The position numbers and the translations under genes were made by a program. Below, one piece after another: positions 1 to 10,973 of a stretch of DNA of 64,000 nucleotides (positions are counted from its first letter, which is position 1; the number at the start of each line of letters is the position of its first letter). The stretch comes from Conchocele bisecta (taxonomy: Eukaryota > Mollusca > Bivalvia > Lucinida > Thyasiridae), in assembly GCA_029237695.1 (NCBI GenBank), contig CM055274.1, positions 23,549,505 through 23,613,504 of the forward strand, read 5' to 3'. Below the pieces are notes generated by a model that saw nothing but the letters and a program-made list of their open reading frames with translations, did no database searches and was not told where the DNA came from.

Positions 1-252
1 GATTAATATTGACTTGCTCATGCATACATTTCCAATGAGCACTTGACGTATGTTGGTGTGATACATATACGATTCGATTGCCTGTGCTCACTATTTTCGT
101 TTTTAGCAAATACGTAACAACAAAAGTGACAACTTGATTGAACATATGCCTGAACGTTACTTGAATACATTTCACACCAATGATTGGTGACATGCATGCT
201 ACATCGTCATGCTAATATCATTTTTGCATTTTGGAGCAAACATATCTTTACT

Positions 253-422
253 CAGGCCCGTAGCCAGGGTGGGTCGGAGCCGTCGTCGACCCCCCGCCCA
301 GCCTCGAGGTACACTTTTTTAGCATCGAGGTCCACTTTTTTAGAACCCCCTATATACCTCAGGCCCATTGGACCTTCGAAATGACCCCCCCCCCCTTTCA
401 CACAGGTCTGGCTACGGGCCTG
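253..422. mobile_element. hAT-type MITE, CAGGCCCGTAGCCAG ends
   Basis: CAGGCCCGTAGCCAGG at the left and CTGGCTACGGGCCTG at the right, with TTTACT on both sides. These termini are common on small hAT elements in marine invertebrates. A related copy lies at 52243. Confidence 0.75.
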
Positions 423-1612
423 TTTACTCGCCAAATTTTAGTGGGGGGGGGGGGGGGGTTCCCCTACGTGAATCCGCCCTTGTTTTTAGCATGTTTGTTT
501 CTTTGTTTACAAAGGCGCTGAATATACTTTTTCTGAAACACAACAAAACTAAATTGCACATTTCATTTTCAAATTAATTATTCCCGACGAGAGAATATAC
601 TGCCGGTATTTTTATCGGGACATGTAACAATTATACAACCATGCATGTTCCATCTCCACATTTTCCCGGCAGTGGCGGTGGTGGTGGTGGCTAGCTGAGG
701 GAGTGGGGGTCAGCGCAGCATTTCCCCATAGACCTGCTACCTGATAGTACAGGGTACAAGTACATTAGCCCGTCTTGTCAGTCATATTGGCTACACAGGA
801 AAATGTTCTTCCCGCTTTCTAAGTTGTAAATTTAATTCCGACAGTCGGGGAATGGAAAGTCGATTTTTAATTTGTTTAAAAATGCCCGGGGTGTCCGACT
901 ACCCTCTAGACCCTATCGAGCGCTGAAGTCATTGATATGTGCAGCCATAGGCCTATCCAAATTATGGTCATTCATTTCTACAGAAAAAAATGCATTAGCT
1001 TCAATCACCGATACGATGTGCATATAATTTACAATTTCTAACACCAGGAATGCCGTTTAGTTTTTTGGTCTTTGGTGACGTAATGTCCGAATCAATAAAT
1101 TACGGTACAATTAACTGTAAATGACGTCAATTATATTCTGACCTAAATTCTGAAATAATTACAATGTATCTTTCTGACGACACGTGTATATGAATATATT
1201 ATGGCGATGGTGGCAAATTACGAAGCCACAGGTCGGCTAATTATAGATTTAAAATCCATAGTTGTTCGTTTGTTTTCTTCACTACATATGATAGTTTTAT
1301 TCTGATCAATGTTTGATAGCATACATACTATCACTTGTAGATACATTTAGTGTAACGTATCAGTAGATGCAGTTCACAGCAAGCACCGTCAATGAGTCTA
1401 TGAACACTCATCATTTCTACTGTATAGCTGAGGCTGTTGGGTTGCATTGTACAAACGTCGTCGTTTACTGCGTGATTCACATGGTACTACAAAAAGTGAG
1501 ATAAAACAAAAACTGTGAAACATAATTGCATTTTCTTTTCAGAATATTGTGTTTGAAAGGTGTCCGCATCAGAAAATTGTAAAACAGTGAAAATCGAAAT
1601 TTTTACTTAATA
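423..1612. other. No gene seen
   Basis: AT-rich, with a poly-G run (443-458) and a GGTGGTGGTGGTGG stretch near 675. Presumed intron 1 of the minus-strand paralogue. No exon-like block with splice sites was found. Confidence 0.5.
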
Positions 1613-2225
1613 AAAATATTTGCATTGGTTTCGCTGTGAGAGAAAACCCGTAATCAACTCCTTACAAATAATACATCGTGAAGAGAACACCCGTAATTGC
1701 GTGCCTGTTTTCTTGGAAACCACGAGCTACCATGCAAAATGTTTACTTTTTATTACAGTCAAAATAAAGTTATTTGAAAACTTGGAAAGGGTTTCGACCA
1801 ATTTAGAATGTTAATGTGGTTGAACACATTCCAAACATGTAGTCAAATATATCTGGTTCAGAGAAACAGCTACGTAATTTGGATTTCAAAAAGTTTACAT
1901 GACGTCACATTTGACGTCACACAACGTAACGTCAAAACGCGAGGAAACACGTCATTGTGTAACTATTCATGCGCACATCACAATTCATTGTTTTTAATCT
2001 CAGATATAGACTAAATGTGCATATATCTCCGCCGTGGAAGTGTGATAAATAGGATATTCCATCGTACATGTTTGAATAGCGGGAATAATACACTCGTGTC
2101 AGTCGGCGTCCGTACAAGCAACTCGTTCGCTACGCTCACTCGTTGCTTACGCGGAAGCCGACGCACACTCGTGTATTAGTTCCCGCTATTCAAAATGTAC
2201 GATGGAATATCCTCTATATATAGGA
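1613..2225. repeat. Dispersed repeat with terminal hairpin, copy 1
   Basis: Shares GAGAGAAAACCCGTAATC, AATAATACA and GAAGAGAACACCCGTAATTG, and the hairpin CACTCGTGTCAGTCGGCG ... ACGCGGAAGCCGACGCACAC ... TTCCCGCTATTCAAAATGTA, with 19390-19810. It carries two TGACGTCA octamers at 1900 and 1912 that the other copy lacks. Confidence 0.7.
1900..1919. promoter_or_regulatory. Two palindromic CRE octamers
   Basis: TGACGTCA at 1900-1907 and 1912-1919, then further ACGTCA half-sites. They lie inside the 1613-2225 repeat. Matches the CREB/ATF consensus; function not shown. Confidence 0.35.
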
Positions 2226-2307
2226 TAGGCTGCACTATAATTTATCTCTAATTATACAGTTTCTTCATGCACAACACCGACATGTATTACTGAGCTCTCA
2301 CATACGT

Positions 2308-2392
2308 ACTTTAAAGTGGAACGGTCCTATTCCGGACTCCCTCAGGACATCCCATGGTGTCCTATTTAGAGAGGCACCACCGTACTTTTGTT
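2308..2392. mobile_element. Degraded Tigger-type terminal repeat pair
   Basis: AAAGTGGAACGGTCCTATTC ... GGACATCCCATGGTGTCC ... TTTAGAGAGGCACCACCGTA keeps the TTTAGAGAG and GGTGTCC blocks of the element at 47572 but with many changes. Confidence 0.5.
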
Positions 2393-3045
2393 TTGAATGT
2401 TGAGGACATTGGATACACTTTATTAATGTTATAACTATCTATTACCATAACACCTGCTCCGCGGCAGTCACGTATGGACCCCATTGATTTAGAAATGTTG
2501 GAAAAACAGACGTGTAAATACGTACTCTAGGAAGTAATTCTCTATAAAATTCACCAATTGGAAACCTTTATATGAACACCACATATCATAGACTGGTACA
2601 AAATGTAACTGTTTTTCCCGGCCGTTTCCGAAAAATAGCGTTCATTTTGCACAAAGATACCGAGGAGTTACCGGTTTTTGTGCCCATAAGGAACAAAGTT
2701 CAAAATAAATTCTGTAAAAATAATTGACGAAGCCTCCATGCAGACCCTCACACACTAATTTCCTGGAAGGGCACGAATACTGTCTACAATTACGCCATAT
2801 TACGTAATGACGTCACAAAAATAGACAGCGTTCGTACCAATGTTTCATGAATTAACTCGTATATCATGTGAAGTGATTGAGGGATGGTTGTAGTCTTTGT
2901 TCATGATTTATATCTGTTCAGTCAAGTCGTTTATTATATTCGTTTTTACTTTACTCCTTATTGACACGAAAACCGGTAACTCCATGGTATATGCAACACA
3001 ACTGAACTTTACCAGTTTGGATAGTATTGTATCATGATAATACTA
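2393..3045. other. No gene seen
   Basis: AT-rich DNA with a lone TGACGTCA near 2809. Nothing coding recognised. Confidence 0.5.
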
Positions 3046-3300
3046 GCGGGCGACTTTAACCAATAGCGGACGATTTGACCAAATAGCGGACGATATGATT
3101 TGTCGACGATTTGACTTGTATTCACTAACATACCTGTGACACTTTGATATACAATCACTTAAATAAATGATTGTAGTGTATGGTTACTTTTCACGTTTAT
3201 CTTAACATAATATATCCAAAAAAATCTGGTCTGTTATGTCCAGAAATCTGGTCCGTTTCGCCTGAAATCTGGTCCGTTATGTTCATGGTCCGGTATGTTC
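3046..3300. repeat. Two short tandem repeats
   Basis: 3046-3105 holds AATAGCGGACGATTTGACCA-type units (~20 bp). 3220-3300 holds AAATCTGGTCCGTTATGTTC-type units (~22-24 bp). Between them the sequence is plain AT-rich DNA. Confidence 0.7.
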
Positions 3301-3570
3301 ATAATTATTTGATAAAACATTACAGTACAAACAGTCAGTTGAAATTACACCAATAATAGCAAAGACGGCGTCCGTCAGGAAATAATTTCGAGCTAATTCC
3401 CGTTTCATTTGATTTCCCGCAAATAACCAGTGCTGCATCAAAGATTATTAATGTAAAGGTATAACATATACAGTTTACTATATTTGGACATACATGCAAT
3501 GGGTTTGGATATGCACTTTTATTGCTCGCATTTGTTTAATGTGTCGAATTGTAGCCAACTATTGTAGCTA

Positions 3571-3819
3571 CAGTGGGGTCAGCGTGTAAGTGCACACACG
3601 AACGTAGCTACAATATGCGTAGCGGTAATCGGCTATTACCGCTACAATGCTCTATTCATTATTCACGTTAGCAAAATATACTTCCCCATAAACATCGATA
3701 AAAGTGACAAAAATAATCTACACATATATGTATATGTATATAAATAAACAATTTCGCAAAATTTGTTGAACCAACCTGTCGTGTTCGTTCGTGTGTGCAC
3801 TTACACGCTGACCCCACTG
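3571..3819. mobile_element. MITE, CAGTGGGGTCAGCG family, copy 1 (249 bp)
   Basis: Ends CAGTGGGGTCAGCGTGTAAG and its inverse with CACACGAACG following; TA on both sides (3569-3570, 3820-3821). The interior holds a second inverted pair (GTAGCTACAATATGCG / GTAATAGCCGATTACCGC) and AT-rich filler. This is the longest of three copies in the window. Confidence 0.82.
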
Positions 3820-4315
3820 TACACTAAATGCAGCTTAAGACGCGTTTGATGCGTCATATTTCATAAAACTCCGTTACATAATAAGGACAACACAGAAGAA
3901 TACGTACTTTGAATCGGAGGGCTTCTGGAAGTTTCAGTACTTGTTTTTGTTGTGTTAACCACATGATCATACACCTTGATCACTTTCTTGATGTACAGTC
4001 ATGAACAAACATTGATAAAGTATCAAATGTGCATATGTTTAAATTAAATAACTTGTGAGTTATTTCAATATGCATGTAAATAGTAGTTGTGAAATATGTT
4101 GAGCGTTTATTGTTTATAGAAATACAAAAAAATACAATTTTTATTGACAAAATTCATGAAAATCTGAGAAAAATAAACATTTTGTTTTGATAAAAGAATG
4201 TATTGAAATCAACAATATAATGCTGATGTATGTTTGTAAATGTAAACTAGGGTTCAATCCAAGTGTTTATACAGTTAGATGCTGTATATGAATAATTCAG
4301 TTGTATTGAAAAATA

Positions 4316-4560
4316 TAAAATGCCACTTAACAAATAGCAGCTATCACGACAGTGATGTTCTCGACTAGTTCAGCAAAACCCATCCGTTCTCTCCCATTCC
4401 CCCAACCTCACATTCCCCGTAGCTTCACCTACCTACGGCGGCAAACACAATCAGGTACGCGTATCCAATCATTTTCACGTTTTCCTTTTACACTACTCTA
4501 GGTCGTAAGAACACCTGTGGTCGTAATCTGGTAACTGTGACTGTGTGTAGCGGTAATTTC
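4316..4560 (-). repeat. Inverted segmental copy of 36140-36412 (promoter, exon 1, start of intron 1)
   Basis: The reverse complement of this stretch aligns with 36140-36412: the upstream block ACCAGATTACGACCACAG, the coding exon, and intron sequence including GAGAGAACGGATGGGTTTTG and CTGAACTAGTCGA. Similarity fades beyond both ends, leaving the two genes facing away from each other about 31.8 kb apart. Confidence 0.75.
4433..4472 (-). CDS. Exon 1 of a divergent paralogue of the Shisa/CYYR1-like gene (rest off the left edge)
   Basis: On the minus strand, ATG at 4472 opens MIGYAYLIVFAAV and ends in phase 1 at donor GTAGGT (4432-4427), the same phase as exon 1 at 36237-36282. Twelve of thirteen codons align with that exon from its second codon block onward. 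Flanking DNA on both sides is also alignable. No cysteine-rich second exon is visible between 4432 and 1. As intron 1 of the + copy is 11.6 kb, exon 2 probably lies outside the window. The alternative is an isolated duplicated exon; conserved splice site, phase and upstream region favour a gene. Confidence 0.65.
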
Positions 4561-4639
4561 TATATGACAACTTTTCCATGGATGGGCGGAGCTATACTGC
4601 TGTTTCGGAGGAGGTGCAAAACGGCTGGTACCCGGCTTG

Positions 4640-4925
4640 ACTGCAGAACAACAACAACAACAACAACAATAGTGGATCATGCTATTGGCGCCAACGACTC
4701 TGAATCGCCACTTCTAAGAGGAGGGTTGGAGGGTCCTCATCTCCCATCTTTCACACCCTCCATTTCCCTCCTACCGCACCCAGCTCTCACGCCGGACACC
4801 CCCCCCCCCAACACGTATTCCGTTTCCCGCACCCCTTTACACCGTTTCCCACTCCTCAACACTTTCCTGCCCCATTCTACACTGTTTCCCACACCCCTCA
4901 ACTAGTTTCTACACCGTTTCCTGCC
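4640..4925. repeat. (AAC)n and CACCCCTTTACACCGTTTCC minisatellite
   Basis: (AAC)n at about 4645-4668, then pyrimidine-rich tandem variants of CGTTTCCCACACCCCTCAAC. A 122-codon Ser/Pro/Thr-rich ORF at 4537-4905 arises from this composition and shows no domain. Confidence 0.65.
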
Positions 4926-6049
4926 ATAACTTATATGTAACGACATCATAATTCACTTCAAACAGTTTTACTTTTATGTGACCTACTTTTCTCCTTCAAT
5001 AAATGTTAAGTTGTTGTCCGGTGCATATTTCGAATGCCCTTGGTCGGAGGATAGCTGCCAGTCACTGATGGCTATTTGTTAAATGATTCTAAATTATACA
5101 CTTTGACAACAACTTCACGCAGGTCCCTGGGTATCCACCCTGTCTGTCTTTCTTTTCGTTTACATACTGCAACACCCGCTTGTGGGGATTATGTGCGGGA
5201 TAATGATTTATTTCATATCTAAAATACAAGTAGGCTACATATAAATAATATAAATAACAATCATTTAAATAGTCATGGTTATTAACTATTTGCGAACAGT
5301 AACTCTTGCAATCTACTCCCGCATGGGAGTATAGTATATTGTAATAGTTACGATTTGCAACTACCGGTACCCATTCACAGCTGTTCAAGGACACGACGCA
5401 CACCTCTGTTTGGGTCTCGAACCACCGACCCTTACATGTAGGTAGCGATGCTCAAGGGTGTTAACAGTTCCGAGTACATAACTGTAATTACATTTAATTA
5501 CACTTCATTATATAAGCGTTATGACGGAGTAGTCTTTCCAAATGTGCGTTTGAAGCGTTCTTTGCTTACTTTCTGCTTCGTGGAAAGGGACTAAGAAGTG
5601 TGCTAATACACACTTTATTAGGTAAGTTTATGGTGATAGTTTGTCTCATATTGTAGAATTGTCTCTCAATAACAATATAGCGACGTATGAATGTCGATGC
5701 CTTGCAGGTCTTTTCTATATTTTAGTGCGTGAAGTGCATTTGTATGACACCTATGCGATAGCAAGCGGGGCATATTGCCTTGCCCTTGAGGTTCCGTCCG
5801 TGTAGATTTACGTAACAATGTTTGTAAGGGTATCTAAAGTTACAGTTCAGTATACTACGGGGGCATATCCATGTTTTAATGTTTCTGTGTAGCGTGGTAT
5901 ATAAACAGGAAAACGTGCAGCCAGGGTGATACGTGACCAAAAAGAAATTATGCTATTTGAAGCAATTTAAAAAATGGCTGAGCATCGCTACCATAGGTAT
6001 CAGTATGATCAGAAAGCCGATGCTCTTTTAACTGGGATAATGCCGTCCT
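4926..6049. other. No gene seen upstream of the minus-strand paralogue
   Basis: Contains a reversed B-box-like sequence (5409-5440). A 104-codon minus ORF (5089-5403) has no domain signature. Confidence 0.45.
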
Positions 6050-6975
6050 CAACTACTTCAGGTACACCCCTGTATAGTCACCATGTACGTCTGTGTATAG
6101 ACCAGCTTGCCCGAACTAGTCAAACCATCTGGACAACCACTTCAAGTAGGTCCCTATATGGTCACGCTGTGTGTCTGTATAGAGACCAGGACTGGTGGCA
6201 ATAACACGTGAAACCAGGTAGAAAACAACGTTACGTAGATCGCTGCGTATTCACCATGTCTGTCTGTATATTGAATCCAGCTGGACAACCACTTCAGGTA
6301 GGTCCCTGTGTAGTCTCCCTATATGTCTGTATGGATACCAGGTGGCCAGAACTAGTAACGCCAGCTTGACAACCACTCCAGGTAGGTCACTGTATAGTCA
6401 CCCTGTCTGTCTGTATATATATTAGATGGCCATAACTAGTGAACTAGCTGGACAACCACTTTATGTAGGTCTCTGTGTAGTCACCCGGTCTGTCTCTATA
6501 AATACCAATCGGCTAGAACTAGTGAAACCAGCTGGACAGCCAGGTCAGGTTGGCCCCTGTGTAGTCACCATGTCAACCAGATGGCCATAACTGGTGAAAC
6601 CAGCTGGACAACCACTTCAGGTAGTTGCCTATGTAGTCACCCTGACTGTCTGTATAGAGACCAAGTGGACTTCATGTAGGCATCTGTGTAATCATCCTGT
6701 ATGTCTGTATAGAAACCAGGTGACCAGAACTAATGAACCAGTTGGACAACCACTTCACGTAGGTCCCTGTGTAGTCACCCTGCCTGTCTGTATAGAGACC
6801 AGGTGGCCAGAACTAGTGAACCAGTTGGACAACCACATCACGTCGGTCCATGTGTAGTCACCCTGTCTGTATGTATAGAGACAAGGTGGCCAGAACTAGT
6901 GAACCAGTTGGACAACCACATCACGTAGGTATCTGTGTAGTTACCCTGTCGGGTCTGTATAGAGACCAGGTGGCA
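6050..6975 (+). repeat. ~84-bp minisatellite
   Basis: About ten imperfect units with GGCCAGAACTAGTGAACCAG, TTGGACAACCACTTCACGTA and TGTAGTCACCCTGTCTGTCT. Some units are shortened. The 81- and 87-codon ORFs here are by-products of the repeat. Confidence 0.85.
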
Positions 6976-8018
6976 CTACACAGTCAGCATTGCTATATCG
7001 GGCCGCTGGCGGCATATACTCGGCATAGCGGCATAGCGGGCCACTGCCGGCCCACCCTCGGTCCGACATGGTTTGATTCACGTCAAAGAAAGTAAACATA
7101 CTTTAATTTTAATTTATTTCTCAATTTAATCCTATATAAGTGAAGATTAAATTTGTTTAAATCTCATTATCTGCGTTAAATGTCTAACCAGTGGGCCGCT
7201 AGATGCCCGTTAGCAGGCTGTTGGTACATGGGTTGTCTAACGTAAGTTTGCCACAACAGTGACTTATCTACCCTGAGGTGTGATTGTAATGTGGTTTATT
7301 TTTTACGTGTTATATTTTAGTACTTCATTTATATGAATTATCATTGTTTCTAAAGCTTTTGTAGGTAGATATAAAAGTAAATAGATACATTTATTAATAT
7401 GTTCTCGCGAGACCGGCTAGTAATTCGAATATCGCGCATGCGCTGAAGTGAAAATATTGGCGGTGAAATCAGTAAAACAACCAGTCTGCCGAAAATTTAG
7501 GGCCAAATAGCTAATATTCGTGTAAAACGACAGAAGAAACACACTTTATTTTACAAAATAATACCTTTTCAAACTGGGTAAATCATCATTACATCCATTG
7601 TTTGTTAGATGTCAGAGCCTCGCTTCTTCTCAATCAAAGTTTAAAGTTATCATTTGCAAATATGAGGTGTCGTGGGTTTGGATGTTGGTCGTTTCGTCTA
7701 ACTACCAGTTCGTCTAAGTGAATTTATATTGTAGAGTGCGAATTTGTTTCGCCAAAGTGTATTTATATAGTAGCCAATTATCAATTGTTACCTGTAGTTG
7801 TTTGGTTCTCGTCTACGGTCATCGTGCTCTAACTTCTTGACAGGCTTCGCATGATTAGCCCTATCATTTTTGTATTTATTCTGTAGAATTTTCTATTTTG
7901 ATCTGTGATTATATCAATGTCTTGATTCCCGGCACAAGATGTAATAAGTTTTAAAGAGGTCTGGTTGCTATAATTATGTTATTGTTCGTATTGTTTTTCT
8001 TTGTATTCCCGGGGGATA
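6976..8018. other. Intergenic, CpG-containing motif pair at 7403-7444, no gene seen
   Basis: GCCGCTGGCGGCATA and GGCATAGCGGCATAGCGGGC near 7000 are short simple repeats. The rest is AT-rich. Confidence 0.45.
7403..7444. promoter_or_regulatory. TCTCGCGAGA and NRF1-type (CGCGCATGCGCT) motif pair
   Basis: The palindrome TCTCGCGAGA is at 7403-7412 and CGCGCATGCGCT, a full NRF1 consensus, at 7433-7444. Both are known from CpG-rich housekeeping promoters. Here they lie 30 bp apart in otherwise AT-rich DNA, about 4.4 kb before the DUF4806-type exon 1. A spliced 5'UTR from here is possible; no transcript evidence exists in the sequence. Confidence 0.35.
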
Positions 8019-8020
8019 TA

Positions 8021-8967
8021 CAGTGAAATCGCGATGGATGAAATGCGATGGCTCGTAATGTCGGGCTCGCTCAAAATGGCGTCGCGGTCCCGATAATTTT
8101 CCCTATATGTTTAATGTATTTTACATGCGATGGCTCGAAATGCAACTCCTCGAAAAATGCGATCGCTCAAAACAATTGACTCGAAATTGATGTCGAAGTT
8201 TGTGTTTGGCTAATTTTCACACCTCCGCGTCCGACTTATTACGATCAAAGGCCGAGCCGCGGTCTACCTGTCTGTGAAATGTGATTTCTTTTCAAGTGCA
8301 GTTAATTGCCTAAAGTGGTGCAATTTGATCGTTAACGTTGTTGATGGCGATCATTTTGTGAATTCTATATTACATTATTCGGAAATTTTCAACATAATTT
8401 GTGGAAACTCTGTTTATTGTTATGCTTGTACATTATTTGTGAAATAAAAGTTATTGTATTCTTAATTTGTTGTTTTGTGTCCCATAACAGCTCAACGGCA
8501 TACGGCAATTTATTAAATATTCTGGATTTCGTCCACTCGGAATATTCAATAGAGTCTGTCGTACGTCATTTGTCGTTTTTCGTTTTAACTCCCGTGTTAT
8601 TCGAGAGGCTATCCGGGAGTTACAACGAAAAACGCCCATTGAAAAGACCACTGTTTCGAGTGACGTCACAACCACCTGCTGCATTAATTATGTGCGCCGC
8701 TATTTATAGTGAATACTGGACCTTTTCTCCTTTTCGACAGTTTTGTAAATACATGTAGTTTATTTCGCATGGAAACTAATCTGCGAATAAATATTATAAT
8801 CATCTAAAACACGGATACATTCTATTGGACTTTATTTATTTCCTAAATCAGACGGGTACAGTAGTCGGCAAATGTAACAAAATCGAAAGATGCGATGGCT
8901 CGAAAGATGCGATCACTCGAACAAAATGTGTGGTCCCGTGGCATTTCGAGCCATCGCGATTTCACTG
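8021..8967. mobile_element. 947-bp TIR element with TA flanks (pogo/Tigger-like, non-autonomous)
   Basis: Left end CAGTGAAATCGCGATGG; right end CCATCGCGATTTCACTG; TA at 8019-8020 and 8968-8969. GATGGCTCGAAATGC-type subrepeats occur near both ends. CAGT termini and TA duplication fit the pogo/Tigger branch of Tc1/mariner. The interior (ORF at 8399-8758 and others) shows no transposase motif. Confidence 0.75.
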
Positions 8968-9146
8968 TATCATAATATTTTTGACAACTAATAACGTACG
9001 AGAACAATGAGACACTTATAACCTGCTTCCACGACTCCGGGAACATTTATAGACACAGATTCCCGCACGATAAAGCCGATGGCTGATTTGAAGACCTGTA
9101 TCCTATTGGCACAAGTACCATGACATCCGTAATACATTAAACAAAG

Positions 9147-10973
9147 ATGTTTTGGCAGTGCACCACACAGAATCAGGAAACTGAATCTTCATCAGAAGAA
9201 AGTGATAATGAGCACATAATGCATTACCTGTTTTCTGAACCTTCTAATGATAACACACAGGCACCACATCAAGTAGGGTCTCATGCATGTCCAGATACAA
9301 GAGGCAGCGAAAATATTAATTATGAAATGGACAGTGTCAGATGGTAACATTATAGAAGTAAACTATACCAATGCAGACAGTGTTCATGATGTTGAACCGC
9401 ATTCCATGGGAAATGTAGATGTATATCTTGAAGAAGCTTCATCAAGTTCAGATTCGGAAACAGATGACAATGGTGATTTGGCATTAACTATGGCCGAATG
9501 GGCAACAACATTTGGTGCAATTAATTCATCTGTAAATGAATTGTTGCGCATGTTACGCCCTCACCACGATTGCCTACCAAAAGATGCAAGGACACTATTA
9601 AAAACTGCGAAGGTATATAATATAATTGATATTGCTGGTGGCTCTTATTACCATTTTGGTATATCTGACAATGTTCAGTTTCTCCTTTCATCATTGGCTA
9701 CGGTCGAAAGTATTGAAGAAATTTCATTACAAATAAATATCGATGGGCTCCCATTGTTCAAGAGTTCGAACGTGCAGTTTTGGCCAATTTTAGGTACAGT
9801 GGTTGCTCCATCTGTTCCAAGTCCATTTATAATTGGGTTATTTGTGGGAAATCAAAAGCCAGGGGATGTGTCGGAGTATACACAGCACCTAATTCATGAG
9901 TTGGGTGATTTAATTAAAAATTAAAAATGAGGCACCTGCCCATTGGAATGGCATCACAATTTCCTCTTGATTATATGCGTCTTGTATGCCTTGGAGTTAT
10001 GAAACGCATAATAGTGTTATGGATGAAGGGTCCACTTGTTAACAACTGTAGGGTAGGGACTCATATTGTTCGGCTGATTTCAGACAGTTTGTTGAAGCTA
10101 AAGTACCATTTACCTAGATAATTCAGCAGAAAAGGCAGGCCGTTATTTGAAATGGAAAGATGGAAGGCCAGTGAATTTCGCCAGTTTTTGTTGTATACAG
10201 GCCCGATTGTATTGAAAAACAACCTGTCTTCAACAATGTACAACCATTTCCTTCTCCTTTTTGTAGTCATATTATGTTTGTCTTGTGATTTTCTTTTTGA
10301 AACTTATTGTGGATATGCTCATGAGATATTAAGTTTGTTTGTTCAGCAGTTTGGGCAAATTTATGGCGAAGACATGGTTGTTTATAATGTACACAGTCTG
10401 ATTCATCTAGCAGAAGATGTAAGAAACGTTGGTATACTTGATAACTTTTCGGCATTTCCCTTTGAATCTTTCTTGAGAAAATTGAAAAAGTGGTAGAAAA
10501 AACCCAGCTTACCTTTGCAACAGGTTATTAGAAGACTGTTAGAAGGAAAAAATCTTCCTTCTTTTATAAATACAGATTGTGTCATTACTGCAAAGAAAAG
10601 GCATGAATATGGTCCTGTACCTAGACATTTTCAGGCGCATTTACAATTTAAAGAAGTTCATTTGCCGGATTGTTACATTTCCATTCATCAGGGAAACGAC
10701 TGCATTATGACAGACAACGATGTGGCCCTTGTTCGAAACAGTTTGTCACAGAGTGACGAAGCAGATAAACTAGTAGTTTATGATTTTTTTTATAAAACGA
10801 GCAATTTCTTCACTTATCCAATACAATCTATGGGCTTATGGGTCACTAAGGTCTGGGGTTTATGTGGCCATTTAAGTGTTGCATCTGTATCTTCAATTAT
10901 ATGTAAATGTGTGCTGCTGCCGTATCGACTTAAGTGCATTTCCATTCCCATGATACATACATTTAAAGTCTGA
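9147..10973 (+). pseudogene. Degenerate intronless transposase, CACTA/Plavaka-like (tnp2/DUF4218-related)
   Basis: Pieces at 9147-9347, 9283-9924, 9927-10121, 10152-10496 and 10515-10973 join through frameshifts and stops. Readable motifs in order: MAEWATTFGAINSSVNELL (from 9490), LPKDARTLLKT, INIDGLPLFKSS, FWPILGTV, SQFPLDYMRLVCLGVMK, RWKASEFRQFLLYTGPIVLK, YNVHSLIHLAEDVRNVG, SAFPFESFLRKLKK, LQQVIRRLLEG, KCVLLPY and IPMIHT. DxMH....LG and VH.L.HL.EDV resemble CACTA/Plavaka RNase-H-fold transposases; here the motif reads DYMR. The stretch normally between IHELGDLIKN and SQFPLDYM (about 100 residues with a Cys cluster, from memory of the family) is missing. No terminal repeats were identified. 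Transposon origin is fairly certain, superfamily less so. Confidence 0.7.

Noticed and set aside
4537..4905. 122-codon Ser/Pro/Thr-rich ORF
   Set aside because: Composition follows a pyrimidine-rich minisatellite and an (AAC)n tract, and it overlaps the promoter block of the minus-strand paralogue.
6594..7095. Two 81-87 codon ORFs as a gene
   Set aside because: They lie in an ~84-bp minisatellite and the peptide repeats with it.
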